NCBI RefSeq assembly: GCF_035013185.1
Contig: NZ_JAYGJO010000011.1
Coordinates: forward strand, 1-64,000
Reading direction: 5' to 3'
Length of the DNA: 64,000 nucleotides
From: Acerihabitans sp035013185
Lineage (GTDB): Bacteria; Pseudomonadota; Gammaproteobacteria; Enterobacterales; Enterobacteriaceae
Below are positions 24,736-34,287 of the stretch, piece by piece. Below the pieces are notes generated by a model that did not search any database, was not told the DNA's origin, and was given only the letters and a program-made list of their open reading frames with translations. Position 1 is the stretch's first letter; each line of letters begins with the position of its first letter. The position numbers and the translations under genes were made by a program.

Positions 24736-24936
24736 GGGGTTCCTCCTTATTTGTCTCGGGTTAATGGATGGTTTTAGTGTATCTGTGAATCAGCGGTAGT
24801 CAATACCAAATAACCATGTAATTTACGCAGTACAAAGTACTATGGCTGACATTCTGATAATGTCGTCACACTAATGAAGCTGCCCTCGTCAATCACTTTG
24901 ACTTTCAGGCGCGGCACAGGATATAAGTGATTTCAG

Positions 24937-24968
24937 GCGTGTAACTGGTTATCCAGGCAAGACCTGAA
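24937..24968 (+). promoter_or_regulatory. Ribonucleic antiterminator (RAT) for BglG-type protein
   Basis: gtgtaactggttatccaggcaagacctga lines up with the classic E. coli bgl RAT (ttactgcattcgcaggcaaaacctga). It overlaps the first arm of the terminator that follows, as required for antitermination control of the downstream PTS gene. Confidence 0.75.
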
Positions 24969-25009
24969 GCGATCCTTTAACTAAAGGGTTGCTTCAGGTC
25001 TTTTTTTTT
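24961..25009 (+). terminator. Conditional terminator upstream of beta-glucoside PTS gene
   Basis: Ten-base stem gacctgaagc/gcttcaggtc with an inner stem (ccttt/aaagg) and nine T residues. Mutually exclusive with the RAT hairpin at 24937-24968. Confidence 0.8.
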
Positions 25010-25029
25010 GGGGATAGGAGAGTCGTAAT

Positions 25030-26862
25030 ATGAACTACCTTGAAACGGCGCAGGACATTATTAATCTGGTGGGTGGCGTTGACAATATCAGCCATATTGA
25101 ACACTGCTCTACCCGTCTGCGTTTGAGTCTCAATAACCATAGCCTGATTAATCAGCCGGCACTGGAAAAGGTACCTGGCGTGTTAGGCGTCAGAGTTAAC
25201 GCCCAATGCCAGGTGATTATTGGCAACAACGTGATCGAGGTCTACGAAGCGGTCAGACTGATCACGCACGGGCGAGAACAAGGCACCAACCCTACCCAAA
25301 TGCGCACCACTCGCGTCGCTTTTGTAATTGATTTTATTATTAGTGTGTTTCAGCCGCTGGTCCCGGCCATTGCCGGCGGCGGCGTACTAAAGTCACTGTT
25401 GATCCTGCTGGATTTAATCGGATGGCTCAGTCGTAGCAGCTCTACCTATAAAATTCTGGATAATATAGGTTCGGCCCCACTTTATTTCCTGCCGATCCTG
25501 GTGGCGATAACCACCGCCATAAAATTGAAAGTAAATATCCTGGTTGCTGTTTCTGCCGTATCAGTAATGGTTCTGCCGTCAATGTCGAAACAACTGGCTG
25601 ACGGTGCACAATTTTTGTCCTTTGACCTGAAAAATATTGCTTATGCCGCTCAGGTTTTTCCAGCGATCCTGTGTGTTATTTTCTACGCGCAAACTGAGAA
25701 GATATTTAATCGCTACACCCCTGGCGCCCTGCGCATTTTCCTCTCACCGATGCTGTCGTTGCTCGTTACCGTTCCCGTAACATTGCTGTTGCTTGGACCT
25801 TTAGGTTATGAAATCGGCGCGACGCTGGCGACAGTCATCCTCTGGTTGTATGGCAAGTTAGGTTTTGTCGCCACTGCACTGCTTGCCGGAGTCCTGCCCT
25901 TCATGGTGGCGGCCGGTATGCATAAACCTATGATCCCCTACGCCGTCGCGTCAATGGGACAATTTGGCCGGGAGATGTTATACCTGCCGGCCTCACTGGC
26001 ACACAATATTGCAGAGGCAGGAACCTGTCTGGCGATTGCATTTAAGAGTAAAGATAAACTATTAAAATCGACGGCGCTCTCTTCCGGCATTTCCGCACTC
26101 TGCGGCATTACTGAACCTGCACTATATGGCATTACCTTACTGCATAAAAAGGCGTTATACAGCGTTATTACGGGCAGCGTTATCGGCGGCGCATTTATGG
26201 GCTGGATGGCAGTGGAAGCGTTTGCCTTGGTCGGACCAGGTCTGGCGAGTATCTCAATGTTTGTCTCGCCTGATAACAAATGGAACATCATTTATGCCTT
26301 TGCCGGCACCGGAATAGCATTTAGCATATCCTTTATTACCACGCTGCTCCTGTGGCATGAAGAAACGCCGCACACCACCGACAATGTGGCGAAAACTGGC
26401 GCTGAATTTCGCTTTAATAGTCCGGCAGAAGGTCAGGTCATGGCGCTGGAACAGGTCAATGACGAGGTCTTTTCCGCACGAATTATGGGTGACGGCATCG
26501 CCATCCGTCCGGTGAAAGGTGCACTTTATGCACCGGCGAACGGCACCATCAGTAATGTTTTTGACACTGGCCATGCAGTTAGCATGTTAACAGATAGCGG
26601 TATCGAGCTAATTTTCCACATTGGTATAGATACCATCAAATTAAATGGCCAGGGTTTCCATCCCCGGGTTAGCGCGCAGCAACAGGTGAAAACCGGCGAT
26701 CTGCTGGTTGAGTTTGACCTCGATTCAATTATTGCCGCGGGTTATGACCCAGTCGTGATCATGGTGATAACCAACAGCGAGCGCTTCAGTATGCAATCCG
26801 AAACACCTAATGGAAATATCAACAATCACAGCTACATAATGACGTTAAAGGAGTCAGTATGA
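25030..26862 (+). CDS. bglF: PTS beta-glucoside transporter, EIIBCA
   Basis: A 610-residue phosphotransferase permease that imports and phosphorylates aryl-beta-glucosides. The IIB domain is at the N-terminus with the phosphocysteine in EHCSTRLRLSL (Cys 26); the IIC membrane domain spans roughly residues 105-440 and includes GMHKPMIPYAVASMG and GITEPALYGI; IIA follows from about residue 460 with the phosphohistidine region LIFHIGIDTIKLNGQGF. The RAT/terminator element immediately upstream makes expression depend on the BglG-type protein encoded two genes downstream. The stop overlaps the glucosidase start (ATGA). Whether salicin, arbutin or cellobiose is preferred is not visible. Confidence 0.9.
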   Translation: MNYLETAQDIINLVGGVDNISHIEHCSTRLRLSLNNHSLINQPALEKVPGVLGVRVNAQCQVIIGNNVIEVYEAVRLITHGREQGTNPTQMRTTRVAFVIDFIISVFQPLVPAIAGGGVLKSLLILLDLIGWLSRSSSTYKILDNIGSAPLYFLPILVAITTAIKLKVNILVAVSAVSVMVLPSMSKQLADGAQFLSFDLKNIAYAAQVFPAILCVIFYAQTEKIFNRYTPGALRIFLSPMLSLLVTVPVTLLLLGPLGYEIGATLATVILWLYGKLGFVATALLAGVLPFMVAAGMHKPMIPYAVASMGQFGREMLYLPASLAHNIAEAGTCLAIAFKSKDKLLKSTALSSGISALCGITEPALYGITLLHKKALYSVITGSVIGGAFMGWMAVEAFALVGPGLASISMFVSPDNKWNIIYAFAGTGIAFSISFITTLLLWHEETPHTTDNVAKTGAEFRFNSPAEGQVMALEQVNDEVFSARIMGDGIAIRPVKGALYAPANGTISNVFDTGHAVSMLTDSGIELIFHIGIDTIKLNGQGFHPRVSAQQQVKTGDLLVEFDLDSIIAAGYDPVVIMVITNSERFSMQSETPNGNINNHSYIMTLKESV

Positions 26863-28325
26863 TGGAAAATAAAACCACCTTTCCGCAAGGCTTTTTATGG
26901 GGCGGAGCTATTGCGGCTAATCAAGCTGAAGGTGCATGGAACCTGGACGGTAAAGGGCCATCGGTTGCGGATGCAATTGCCTATAAGCCCAATTTAGATC
27001 TGACTAACTATGACGGCCATATGGCGTTGACGGACGAAAATATTGCTGATGCGCTGAACGGCAGGCATGATGCCCGCTATCCCAAACGCCGGGGAATTGA
27101 TTTTTATCATCGCTACAAAGACGATCTCACGCTGTTAGCTGAAATGGGCTGCAAAGTGCTGCGCGTATCCATTGCCTGGGCACGGATTTTCCCTACCGGC
27201 GAAGATGCAGAGCCGAACGAAGCCGGGCTGCAGTTTTATGAAGATCTGTTCAGCGAGATGCGCAAGCAGCAGATTGAACCGTTAGTGACACTTTCACACT
27301 ACGAGATGCCGCTAGTGCTGAGTGAAAAATATAACGGCTGGGTACACCGCAATGTGGTAGATGCTTTTGTACGCTACAGTAATGTTTGTTTTGATCGCTA
27401 TAAAGATCTGGTTCGTTACTGGCTGACCTTTAATGAAATAGACAGTATCCATCGTCATCCTTTTACCACTGCGGGCATTCGCCATGAAAAAAGCGCTCCC
27501 GGCAAAGCCATTGAAGATGTCTATCAGGGACTACACCATCAATTTGTAGCATCAGCGCTGGTTACCCGCGACTGTCATAAAAAAATTCCCGGCAGCCAGG
27601 TCGGCTGCATGCTGACGAAGTTGACCACCTACCCTCGCACTTGCCATCCTACCGATGTTGAAGCAACGCTGAAAAAGAATTTTGAAAATTATTTTTATGC
27701 TGATGTTCAGGTTTTCGGCCACTATCCACCGTTGATTAAACGCGACCTCGCGTTACGTGGTATTAAGATTGAGATGCAGCCAGACGACCAGGATATCCTG
27801 CGCAAACATACGGTAGACTTCGTCTCATTCAGCTACTATATGTCATTGACGGAGTCTACCCAGGCTGATGTTGAACGCACTGCAGGCAATACTATCCTTG
27901 GCGTAAAAAACCCTTACCTGCCGGCGTCGGAATGGGGGTGGCAAATTGACCCGGTGGGGTTAAAAATCTCCCTGCTGGAGCTGTATGATCGTTATCAGAA
28001 GCCACTTTTTATTGTCGAAAATGGCCTCGGTGCGAAAGATACTATTGAAAATGGCAAAATTCACGACAGCTACCGTATTGACTATTTCCGCTCGCATTTC
28101 GAGCAAATGCGAGCGGCGATCGATGAAGGCGTCGAGCTGATGGGTTTTACCAGTTGGGGAATCATTGACATTATTAGTGCCGGTACATCGCAGATGTCCA
28201 AACGCTATGGTTTTATCTATGTTGACCAGGATGATGAAGGTAACGGCTCTCTTGCCCGCGTAAAAAAAGACTCGTTTTATTGGTATCAGCAGGTCATTGC
28301 CAGCAATGGCAGCAATCTTGCCTGA
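26859..28325 (+). CDS. 6-phospho-beta-glucosidase, GH1
   Basis: A 488-residue glycoside hydrolase family 1 enzyme that cleaves the phosphorylated glucosides delivered by the PTS into glucose 6-phosphate and aglycone. It begins FPQGFLWGGAIAANQAEGAW, the GH1 N-terminal signature. The acid/base glutamate lies in YWLTFNEID (about residue 190) and the nucleophile in LFIVENGLG (about residue 387). AAAGGAG precedes ATG 26859, which overlaps the PTS stop by four bases. Length is normal for the BglA/BglB/AscB group; I cannot decide between these names. Confidence 0.92.
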   Translation: MMENKTTFPQGFLWGGAIAANQAEGAWNLDGKGPSVADAIAYKPNLDLTNYDGHMALTDENIADALNGRHDARYPKRRGIDFYHRYKDDLTLLAEMGCKVLRVSIAWARIFPTGEDAEPNEAGLQFYEDLFSEMRKQQIEPLVTLSHYEMPLVLSEKYNGWVHRNVVDAFVRYSNVCFDRYKDLVRYWLTFNEIDSIHRHPFTTAGIRHEKSAPGKAIEDVYQGLHHQFVASALVTRDCHKKIPGSQVGCMLTKLTTYPRTCHPTDVEATLKKNFENYFYADVQVFGHYPPLIKRDLALRGIKIEMQPDDQDILRKHTVDFVSFSYYMSLTESTQADVERTAGNTILGVKNPYLPASEWGWQIDPVGLKISLLELYDRYQKPLFIVENGLGAKDTIENGKIHDSYRIDYFRSHFEQMRAAIDEGVELMGFTSWGIIDIISAGTSQMSKRYGFIYVDQDDEGNGSLARVKKDSFYWYQQVIASNGSNLA

Positions 28326-28352
28326 TCGTTAACACCAGCCGTAGGTACTAAC

Positions 28353-29213
28353 GTGATAAAAGTGAAGAAATCGCTGAACAACAGCATGCTTTTGGTGGAC
28401 CATAACCAGCAGCAGATGATTTTGTTTGGCAAGGGCATCGGCTTTGGTACCAAACCGGGCACATTGATTGATATGACCCATGTGGAACAGGTGTTCATAC
28501 CTCTGGATACGTTAAAATCCCGACATTTTCTTTCACTGACTGACTCCATACCTACGGCATTTTTTGACGTTGCACATGACATTGTTGAGCTTGCTCAACG
28601 CCAGTACGTCAAGCCGCTCAACTCGGTGTTATTTTTTACCCTCGCGGAACATCTTCACTACGCCGTTGAACGCAGCAGAACCGGCCTGAACTTTGTTAAT
28701 AAATTAAGCTGGGAGATCAAACGCTATTATCAGCGGGAATACGCGTTGGGAGTTCAAGCAAAAGAGCTGGTGTGTGCACAGTTTGATATTGCACTTCCCG
28801 ACGATGAGGCGGTCAATATTGCCTTTCATTTAATCAATGCTTCCGGTGATACAGAAAACAGTGATGCTCACCAGCAGGTGCAATTGGTAAATCGCATCGC
28901 GGAAATAGTCCGCTATAAAATAAACAAGAATATCGATATCAATTCAATTGACTACCGACGTTTTATTACCCATCTACGTTACTTTGCCGAAAGGGTGATT
29001 GGCCAAAAAATCGCTTCAAGAAACAGTGATAATTTTTATCAAGAATTGCTTAAATTTTATCCGATTGCAATGTCAATCGCCTGGACAATCAGGGATTACA
29101 TTCAGGAAAAATACCACATCGTCCTCCCCAAAGATGAACTCACCTGGCTGACCATACATATTGGTAGGCTTGCCACCAGTGATGAAAATGAGGAAAGCAG
29201 TGATCTGGGTTAA
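28353..29213 (+). CDS. BglG/LicT-family transcription antiterminator
   Basis: A 286-residue antiterminator. The RNA-binding CAT domain (residues 1-55: VKKSLNNSMLLVDHNQQQMI, GKGIGFG) is followed by two PRD domains with conserved histidines (LAEHLHYAVERSR, FHLINA, HLRYFAERVIG, WLTIHIGRL). The CAT domain binds the RAT ahead of the PTS gene when PRD phosphorylation allows it. The start is GTG at 28353. The order PTS, glucosidase, antiterminator differs from E. coli bgl, where bglG comes first; here it lies at the end, so it depends on read-through of the very terminator it controls. Confidence 0.9.
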   Translation: MIKVKKSLNNSMLLVDHNQQQMILFGKGIGFGTKPGTLIDMTHVEQVFIPLDTLKSRHFLSLTDSIPTAFFDVAHDIVELAQRQYVKPLNSVLFFTLAEHLHYAVERSRTGLNFVNKLSWEIKRYYQREYALGVQAKELVCAQFDIALPDDEAVNIAFHLINASGDTENSDAHQQVQLVNRIAEIVRYKINKNIDINSIDYRRFITHLRYFAERVIGQKIASRNSDNFYQELLKFYPIAMSIAWTIRDYIQEKYHIVLPKDELTWLTIHIGRLATSDENEESSDLG

Positions 29214-29753
29214 TAAAAATTGCATGCCGGTAGCACTCTCAGGTCGGTTATAACCCCCATCATCTGCTGGCAAACACGTTTCGGCGTGGTTAACAGACTG
29301 GTCGGTTTTTATGCTACTTGCGGTCAGCCACTATTTTAATCAATGTTGCCTCAACATATAACACTGCTTTTTTCATATCTATAGTGGAGCACAACAGGGT
29401 GTGAGGAGCCTCGCCACCGTTATCTACTGCCACGGCACGGTTTTGTTAGTGATGGTGTTAACACCCATGATGACCCGTTACGCGAGCCGGCAGCCATGAA
29501 ACGACATGACTCGGACCGGTATACCGAAAAAGCCACAAGTTCCCCAAAAAACAACCTTATGGAGGAATTATTGATCTAAATCTACTTTATTCAACAAAAC
29601 TGGGGAGATTGCTAAAAATAACAGGTTCATTACGTATGATGTCTACCAGCCGTAGTGTACATTTGGTCGATAACGTAAGTTGTGTCATTTAACTATGTGG
29701 TATCATGTTGATAATGTTTAAGCTTTTTATTCGTATAAACAAAGGAATACATC
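29214..29753. other. Intergenic region, no gene recognised
   Basis: 540 bases between the bgl operon and the dps-like gene. AT-rich near 29560-29750, where the dps promoter must lie. No coherent protein remnant found in either strand. Confidence 0.4.
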
Positions 29754-30230
29754 ATGAATGTTCAATCGATTGATATTGGTATACCTGAGAGTGGTCGTCT
29801 AGAAATAGCCGCGGGCTTATCCCAGCTCTTAGCTGATAGTTATACGCTTTATATTAAGACTCATTATTATCATTGGAATGTCACCGGGCCAATGTTCAAC
29901 TCATTACACTTGATGTTTGAAACACAATATAATGAATTAGCTCTGGCCGTTGACCTTATCGCCGAACGGATAAGAGCCTTAGGTGTTTACGCACCCGGTA
30001 CCTACCATGAATTTTCTAAGTTAACGGTCATCCCTGAAGATAGCGCGGTGCCTAAAACAGACGATATGATCAAAAATTTAGTAGCGGGTCAGGAAGCCGT
30101 CGTCCGCACCGCCCGTTCACTGTTCCCCATTGTTGAAAAAACCCATGATGAGGCTTCAGCCGATCTATTAACACAACGCATTCAATTACATGAAAAAACA
30201 GCCTGGATGTTGCGTAGTCTGCTAGAGTAA
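29754..30230 (+). CDS. dps: Dps-family ferritin-like DNA-protection protein
   Basis: A 158-residue Dps protein, the usual length. The inter-subunit ferroxidase residues are present in THYYHWNVTGPMFNSLHLMF (His) and AVDLIAERIRALG (Asp/Glu). Dps dodecamers oxidise and store iron with hydrogen peroxide, protecting DNA. The N-terminus (MNVQSIDIGIPESGR) is not lysine-rich, unlike E. coli Dps, so direct DNA binding may be weak; it resembles the DpsA/PexB branch. It stands alone with long non-coding flanks, typical of stress-induced genes. A GC-rich inverted repeat follows. Confidence 0.9.
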   Translation: MNVQSIDIGIPESGRLEIAAGLSQLLADSYTLYIKTHYYHWNVTGPMFNSLHLMFETQYNELALAVDLIAERIRALGVYAPGTYHEFSKLTVIPEDSAVPKTDDMIKNLVAGQEAVVRTARSLFPIVEKTHDEASADLLTQRIQLHEKTAWMLRSLLE

Positions 30231-30254
30231 CCCCTAAGTATTACTATACTACTC

Positions 30255-30280
30255 GGTGAGGGGATTTACAGCCCCTCGCC
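30255..30280 (+). terminator. Possible stem-loop after dps
   Basis: ggtgagggg, atttaca loop, cccctcgcc (one G-T pair). No T run follows, so it may be an mRNA-stabilising hairpin instead of a terminator. Confidence 0.4.
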
Positions 30281-30666
30281 TACACTACCACCGCAGCGAG
30301 TCGCCATTGTGCAACATTACACCATGCTAGATCGTGATAGTGTTAACATCAATCGCCATCAATCCGGCCTTGCTCAGGACGGGGAACTTTCATCAACCTT
30401 GGGTCTTTGCCAGGGCAATCCCGGATGATTCAGCTGCATGGGTCGCGGACTACGGCAGAGTGCACCCGTCTCAACAGCAATAAGCGCGATTAGGCTATGA
30501 GCACCGCGCCAGACAGCCCAGGGGCGGCAATCGACAAACTTCCAGCCCATGGACCCTTTTCATTGGCAATCATTGAATCGTGAACAACAAACACCACAGC
30601 ATAGGAAGTCCCACATAAAACCCGTGGTAGTGGTCCAGAATATGTAGTAAAAAAAGTTAATCAATA
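30281..30666. other. Intergenic region, no feature recognised
   Basis: Nearly 390 bases without a recognisable gene or RNA. Composition suggests decayed coding sequence, but no family could be identified. Confidence 0.35.
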
Positions 30667-31272
30667 TTACATGACGGCGCCACTTTGCTGATACCAAGGT
30701 TTCTGTCCTGGGCAATTATCAATATTCAAAATTTTCACATGCTTAAGCTGCTTCTTGCCGGCACTATCATCAATTTGATAAACTCTCAAATACTTACCGG
30801 TTTGAGGATTTTGATAGTCAAAATCAATTGTTACATAATAGAATGCCCCGGGTTGGGGTTTAAAAGCAATGATGCTTTCGGCCACAGAAAATTTAGGTGC
30901 GAAGTAATTTTTAGCGCCGGTTTCTCCCGTGTAAATGACTCTTATCGCAATATTACCATTGGCATTGACCCAAAATTTCTGACTTTTTTTGCTCATGCCC
31001 TCAACGTCAGGGATGCCTATTTTATTTTTGTCAGTATATTCATTTATTGCAGCAATACTGCGAGGTAAAAAACCGTTATTTTTGGAGTATAGGTCAATAC
31101 ACGTATTGACCTCTGGATAGACCCGAACCTGCTCACTATAAGTATTAAAAGCAATCCCTACTTTTTTATCCCCGGTATAGTCTGTTAAATTTTTATTATA
31201 ATCAGATATCATCGACAGGGTAGAACAACCGGTTAAAAGCACCCCCGCAGTCAACGCCAAAAATCGTCTCAA
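30667..31272 (-). CDS. Predicted lipoprotein of unknown function
   Basis: A 201-residue protein with a lipoprotein signal (MRRFLALTAGVLLTGC, Cys 16). The mature part begins STLSMISDYNKNLTDYTGDK and is rich in Tyr, Asn and Lys; YYVTIDFDYQNPQTGKYLRV suggests a beta-rich fold. Its lower GC content compared with the flanking genes hints at a foreign origin. It is a single gene with no obvious operon partner. I do not recognise the family. Confidence 0.7.
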   Translation of the reverse strand: MRRFLALTAGVLLTGCSTLSMISDYNKNLTDYTGDKKVGIAFNTYSEQVRVYPEVNTCIDLYSKNNGFLPRSIAAINEYTDKNKIGIPDVEGMSKKSQKFWVNANGNIAIRVIYTGETGAKNYFAPKFSVAESIIAFKPQPGAFYYVTIDFDYQNPQTGKYLRVYQIDDSAGKKQLKHVKILNIDNCPGQKPWYQQSGAVM

Positions 31273-31510
31273 TTGAAATACTCCTGATTCAACGTAAAAC
31301 AGCCGCCATGCCTATCATGGTCAGCCTACTGCTTTTGTAACCCCAGGGCCCGTCTATCGAGCAGTAACAAAACGTTATCGGCATCAGAATGAATTTCATT
31401 AATTTTTTTAATGGTTACAAGACAGTTTGTATCCCACATAATTGAGCCGGTTAATTGCAGACATCTGCCGGCATAATCAAAACCTCAAAGGAAAAGATTG
31501 CGCTCACCAT

Positions 31511-32770
31511 TCAACGGCCAAACAGTCCGGATTGCGTTATCCATTGGTTTATTCTGTTTTTATCCTGTGGCAACGCCATACGTATCTCCCCCCATGTTTG
31601 CACCGTCAATGCATACCTGCGCGCATCAGTGGCAAAAATTTGTGGATTGAGCTGATACAACGCCTGTAGACCTTTTAATAATCGTAGTTGCACTTCAATC
31701 TGCGCAGCACCATCACGCGCAATGGGGTTAAAAATATCATCGAACAAATCTGCGGTCGCGATCGGTTTCACATAGATTTGCGTGTACTCAACCTCGCGTT
31801 GTTCCGGCTCGTTATCGCCCCAAATGGCCAACAGTCTTACCGCGCGTCCAATCACATCAATCGCGGTCCCAGGATCATTCACCGCGGGAGACAATGCGCG
31901 AGAGGCTATTTCAGCCAAAACAGAAAAACAGAAGCGGGGATCTTGATCAAATGAGCGCTCGGCGTTAATGGATATTGCATCGAGGATCGCCGTAGTATCG
32001 ATATCCTGTTCAGATGACGTGAGCCAAGCCAGGGGCCGTGCCGGATGCACAAATGCGCCGGCTTGAGATGATAAAAAAAGCTCACATTCGGCATCACAGG
32101 CATAGGTATTGAGCATGGACATATCAACATGCTGGATATAGCCAATTTTGGCAGGATATATCGGTATGGCACCGGGAGGGAGAGCGACATGTGCAAGCCA
32201 GGGTTGCCCCCCCAGATAGGGAATAGTCACGCGATTTTCCAGCGCAGTGCGTGCTGCTTGTTCCACGCGCGATGTCGTTTCACCTACCCGTCCTAGCCGC
32301 GACAGATGCTGAATCCAACGTAGCAAGGTGATGACAATCAATCCAACGACTATCAGCGTCATGACAAACAATACCACGCGCCCCTGTTCACCATACGCGC
32401 CCATGCTCAACGCAATAATGCCCACTAAGCTGAAGAGGAAGGAACCGATAAAGGTTGCTAATACATTTTGCGTGGTACTGTCTTCCATAACCAATCTAGC
32501 CGCACGGGGCGTCACGCTGGTCGACGCTGAACTGTATGCCGATACCATAATATTCAACGAAAACGTGGTTACCGCCAGCATACTTGAGGCCAGGATGGTA
32601 AGGATATTATCTACTGCATCAGCGCCAACCATCCCACCGATGCTTGCGGGAATAAAGGGTTTAAGCACAATGGAAATCAATGCTGAAAGCACCGCTAGGA
32701 CAGCAAATAAAAAGCTGCGAAACCATAGCTTGCGTGTTAACTGGTTAAATAACCAATGCCACTTTGACAT
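31511..32770 (-). CDS. DUF2254-family inner-membrane protein
   Basis: A 419-residue protein. About four membrane segments fill residues 15-160, with SLNIMVSAYSSASTSVTPRA between the second and third, a hallmark of DUF2254. The C-terminal 250 residues form a soluble domain (ALSPAVNDPGTAIDVIGR). No biochemical function is known for the family. ATG 32768-32770 fits the family start (MSKWHWLFNQL); the longer reading from 32815 has no ribosome site. It is divergent from the guanine deaminase gene. Confidence 0.85.
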   Translation of the reverse strand: MSKWHWLFNQLTRKLWFRSFLFAVLAVLSALISIVLKPFIPASIGGMVGADAVDNILTILASSMLAVTTFSLNIMVSAYSSASTSVTPRAARLVMEDSTTQNVLATFIGSFLFSLVGIIALSMGAYGEQGRVVLFVMTLIVVGLIVITLLRWIQHLSRLGRVGETTSRVEQAARTALENRVTIPYLGGQPWLAHVALPPGAIPIYPAKIGYIQHVDMSMLNTYACDAECELFLSSQAGAFVHPARPLAWLTSSEQDIDTTAILDAISINAERSFDQDPRFCFSVLAEIASRALSPAVNDPGTAIDVIGRAVRLLAIWGDNEPEQREVEYTQIYVKPIATADLFDDIFNPIARDGAAQIEVQLRLLKGLQALYQLNPQIFATDARRYALTVQTWGEIRMALPQDKNRINQWITQSGLFGR

Positions 32771-32907
32771 TTTTACAGTCCTTTGTCGGATCATTATGAG
32801 TAGTATAGGATACAAGACGGCTTCTTAACGATAACAACGCTATCTTCTCCTGAACCGAACAGATCACATGATTGGCTGGTTACCGCGTAAACAATGATGG
32901 GGATACG

Positions 32908-34251
32908 ATGGCTCACAATCGATTAACGGCGCTTCGCGCCATGGTATTGACCTTTAAACATGATCCTTTCCACACCGATCCGGCCGAAAGTTATACTTTC
33001 TATCCGGATGGCCTAGTGGTCATTCAGGATGGGAAAATCCGGTCAGTATCTGCATATTCATGTGCAGCAGTGGTTGATATCGAGGTCATTGAATATCCAA
33101 ACTGTGTTATCACCGCAGGTTTCATTGATTGCCATGTCCATTACCCGCAGACGCAAATGATTGGTGCATTTGGTGAACATTTACTGGAATGGTTGAATCA
33201 ATATACCTTTATTGCCGAACAACAATTTTCCGATAAAAACCATGCAAAAAACGTGGCTGCCCTGTTCTTGCGCGAACTGCTACGTGCCGGCACCACAACC
33301 GCTGCCGTATATTGCACCGTGCATCCACAATCGGTAGAAGCCTTTTTTGAAGAATCGACCCGATTCAATACCCGGATGATTGCGGGGAAAGTGCTTATGG
33401 ACCGCAACGCCCCGGAGGCGTTGTTGGATAGTGCACAAACCGGTTATCAGGAAAGTCAGCGACTGCTACAAAAATGGCATGGTAACGGACGTCAACTCTA
33501 CTGCATAACGCCCCGTTTTGCGCCAACCTCATCGGAAGAGCAACTCGCCGCCGCTGGCCGCCTTTGGCAAGAAAACCCCGGCACCTATATGCAGACGCAC
33601 CTTTGCGAGACCACGGATGAGATCGCTTGGGTCAAACAACTTTTTCCATCAAAGAAAAATTATCTGGATGTTTATGCTCATGCGGGGCTGACTGGACCGC
33701 GGGCGATTTTCGGTCATGCTGTCCATATGACAGAAGAGGATTTCTGCCAGTGCCATCAAACAGGCTCGGCTTTGGCACATTGCCCAACCTCGAATTTGTT
33801 CCTCGGCAGCGGCCTGTTCCAGTTATTTACCGCAAAAAAATCATCACGGCCGGTGAGAACCGGACTTGGCACCGACCTTGGCGCTGGCACCAGCTTTTCA
33901 CAGTTGCAGACGTTAAGCGACGCCTATAAAGTCTCAGCGCTGAATGGCACCCAATTGACGGCACTGCATGCTTTTTATATGGCAACCGCCGGCGGCGCAC
34001 AAGCGCTTTATCTGGAAGACAAGATCGGCAAGGTGGCAGCGGGTTATGAGGCCGATCTTGTGGTGCTGGATCTTGCGTCTTCGCCATTAATAGACTTTCG
34101 CATGAAATACACCCACGATTTCGTTGAAAAACTCTTCGTACTGATGACACTGGGGGACGATCGTTGTGTGAGAGCCACCTATGTGGCCGGTGAACGGGTG
34201 TATGACAGGAGCCGCAACGACCCCTTTTCATATGCGACAAAAAATCAATAG
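32908..34251 (+). CDS. guaD: Guanine deaminase
   Basis: A 447-residue amidohydrolase that converts guanine to xanthine. Metal and substrate residues are visible in GFIDCHVHYPQTQMIGAFGE, THLCETTDEI, IFGHAVHMTEED and GLGTDLGAGTSFSQLQTL. Length and text agree with E. coli GuaD (439 aa). ATG 32908 is preceded by GGGG at a suitable distance; ATG 32893 is an alternative in the same frame. It stands alone, so guanine import must be encoded elsewhere; the NCS1 permease at 40 kb belongs to another operon. Confidence 0.92.
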   Translation: MAHNRLTALRAMVLTFKHDPFHTDPAESYTFYPDGLVVIQDGKIRSVSAYSCAAVVDIEVIEYPNCVITAGFIDCHVHYPQTQMIGAFGEHLLEWLNQYTFIAEQQFSDKNHAKNVAALFLRELLRAGTTTAAVYCTVHPQSVEAFFEESTRFNTRMIAGKVLMDRNAPEALLDSAQTGYQESQRLLQKWHGNGRQLYCITPRFAPTSSEEQLAAAGRLWQENPGTYMQTHLCETTDEIAWVKQLFPSKKNYLDVYAHAGLTGPRAIFGHAVHMTEEDFCQCHQTGSALAHCPTSNLFLGSGLFQLFTAKKSSRPVRTGLGTDLGAGTSFSQLQTLSDAYKVSALNGTQLTALHAFYMATAGGAQALYLEDKIGKVAAGYEADLVVLDLASSPLIDFRMKYTHDFVEKLFVLMTLGDDRCVRATYVAGERVYDRSRNDPFSYATKNQ

Positions 34252-34287
34252 AACCTGTTTTTCGTGTTATATCGCCGCACGTCGGCG

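Noticed and set aside
32872..32907. Upstream TTG/ATG starts for guanine deaminase.
   Set aside because: They add residues absent from known guanine deaminases and lack a good ribosome site.
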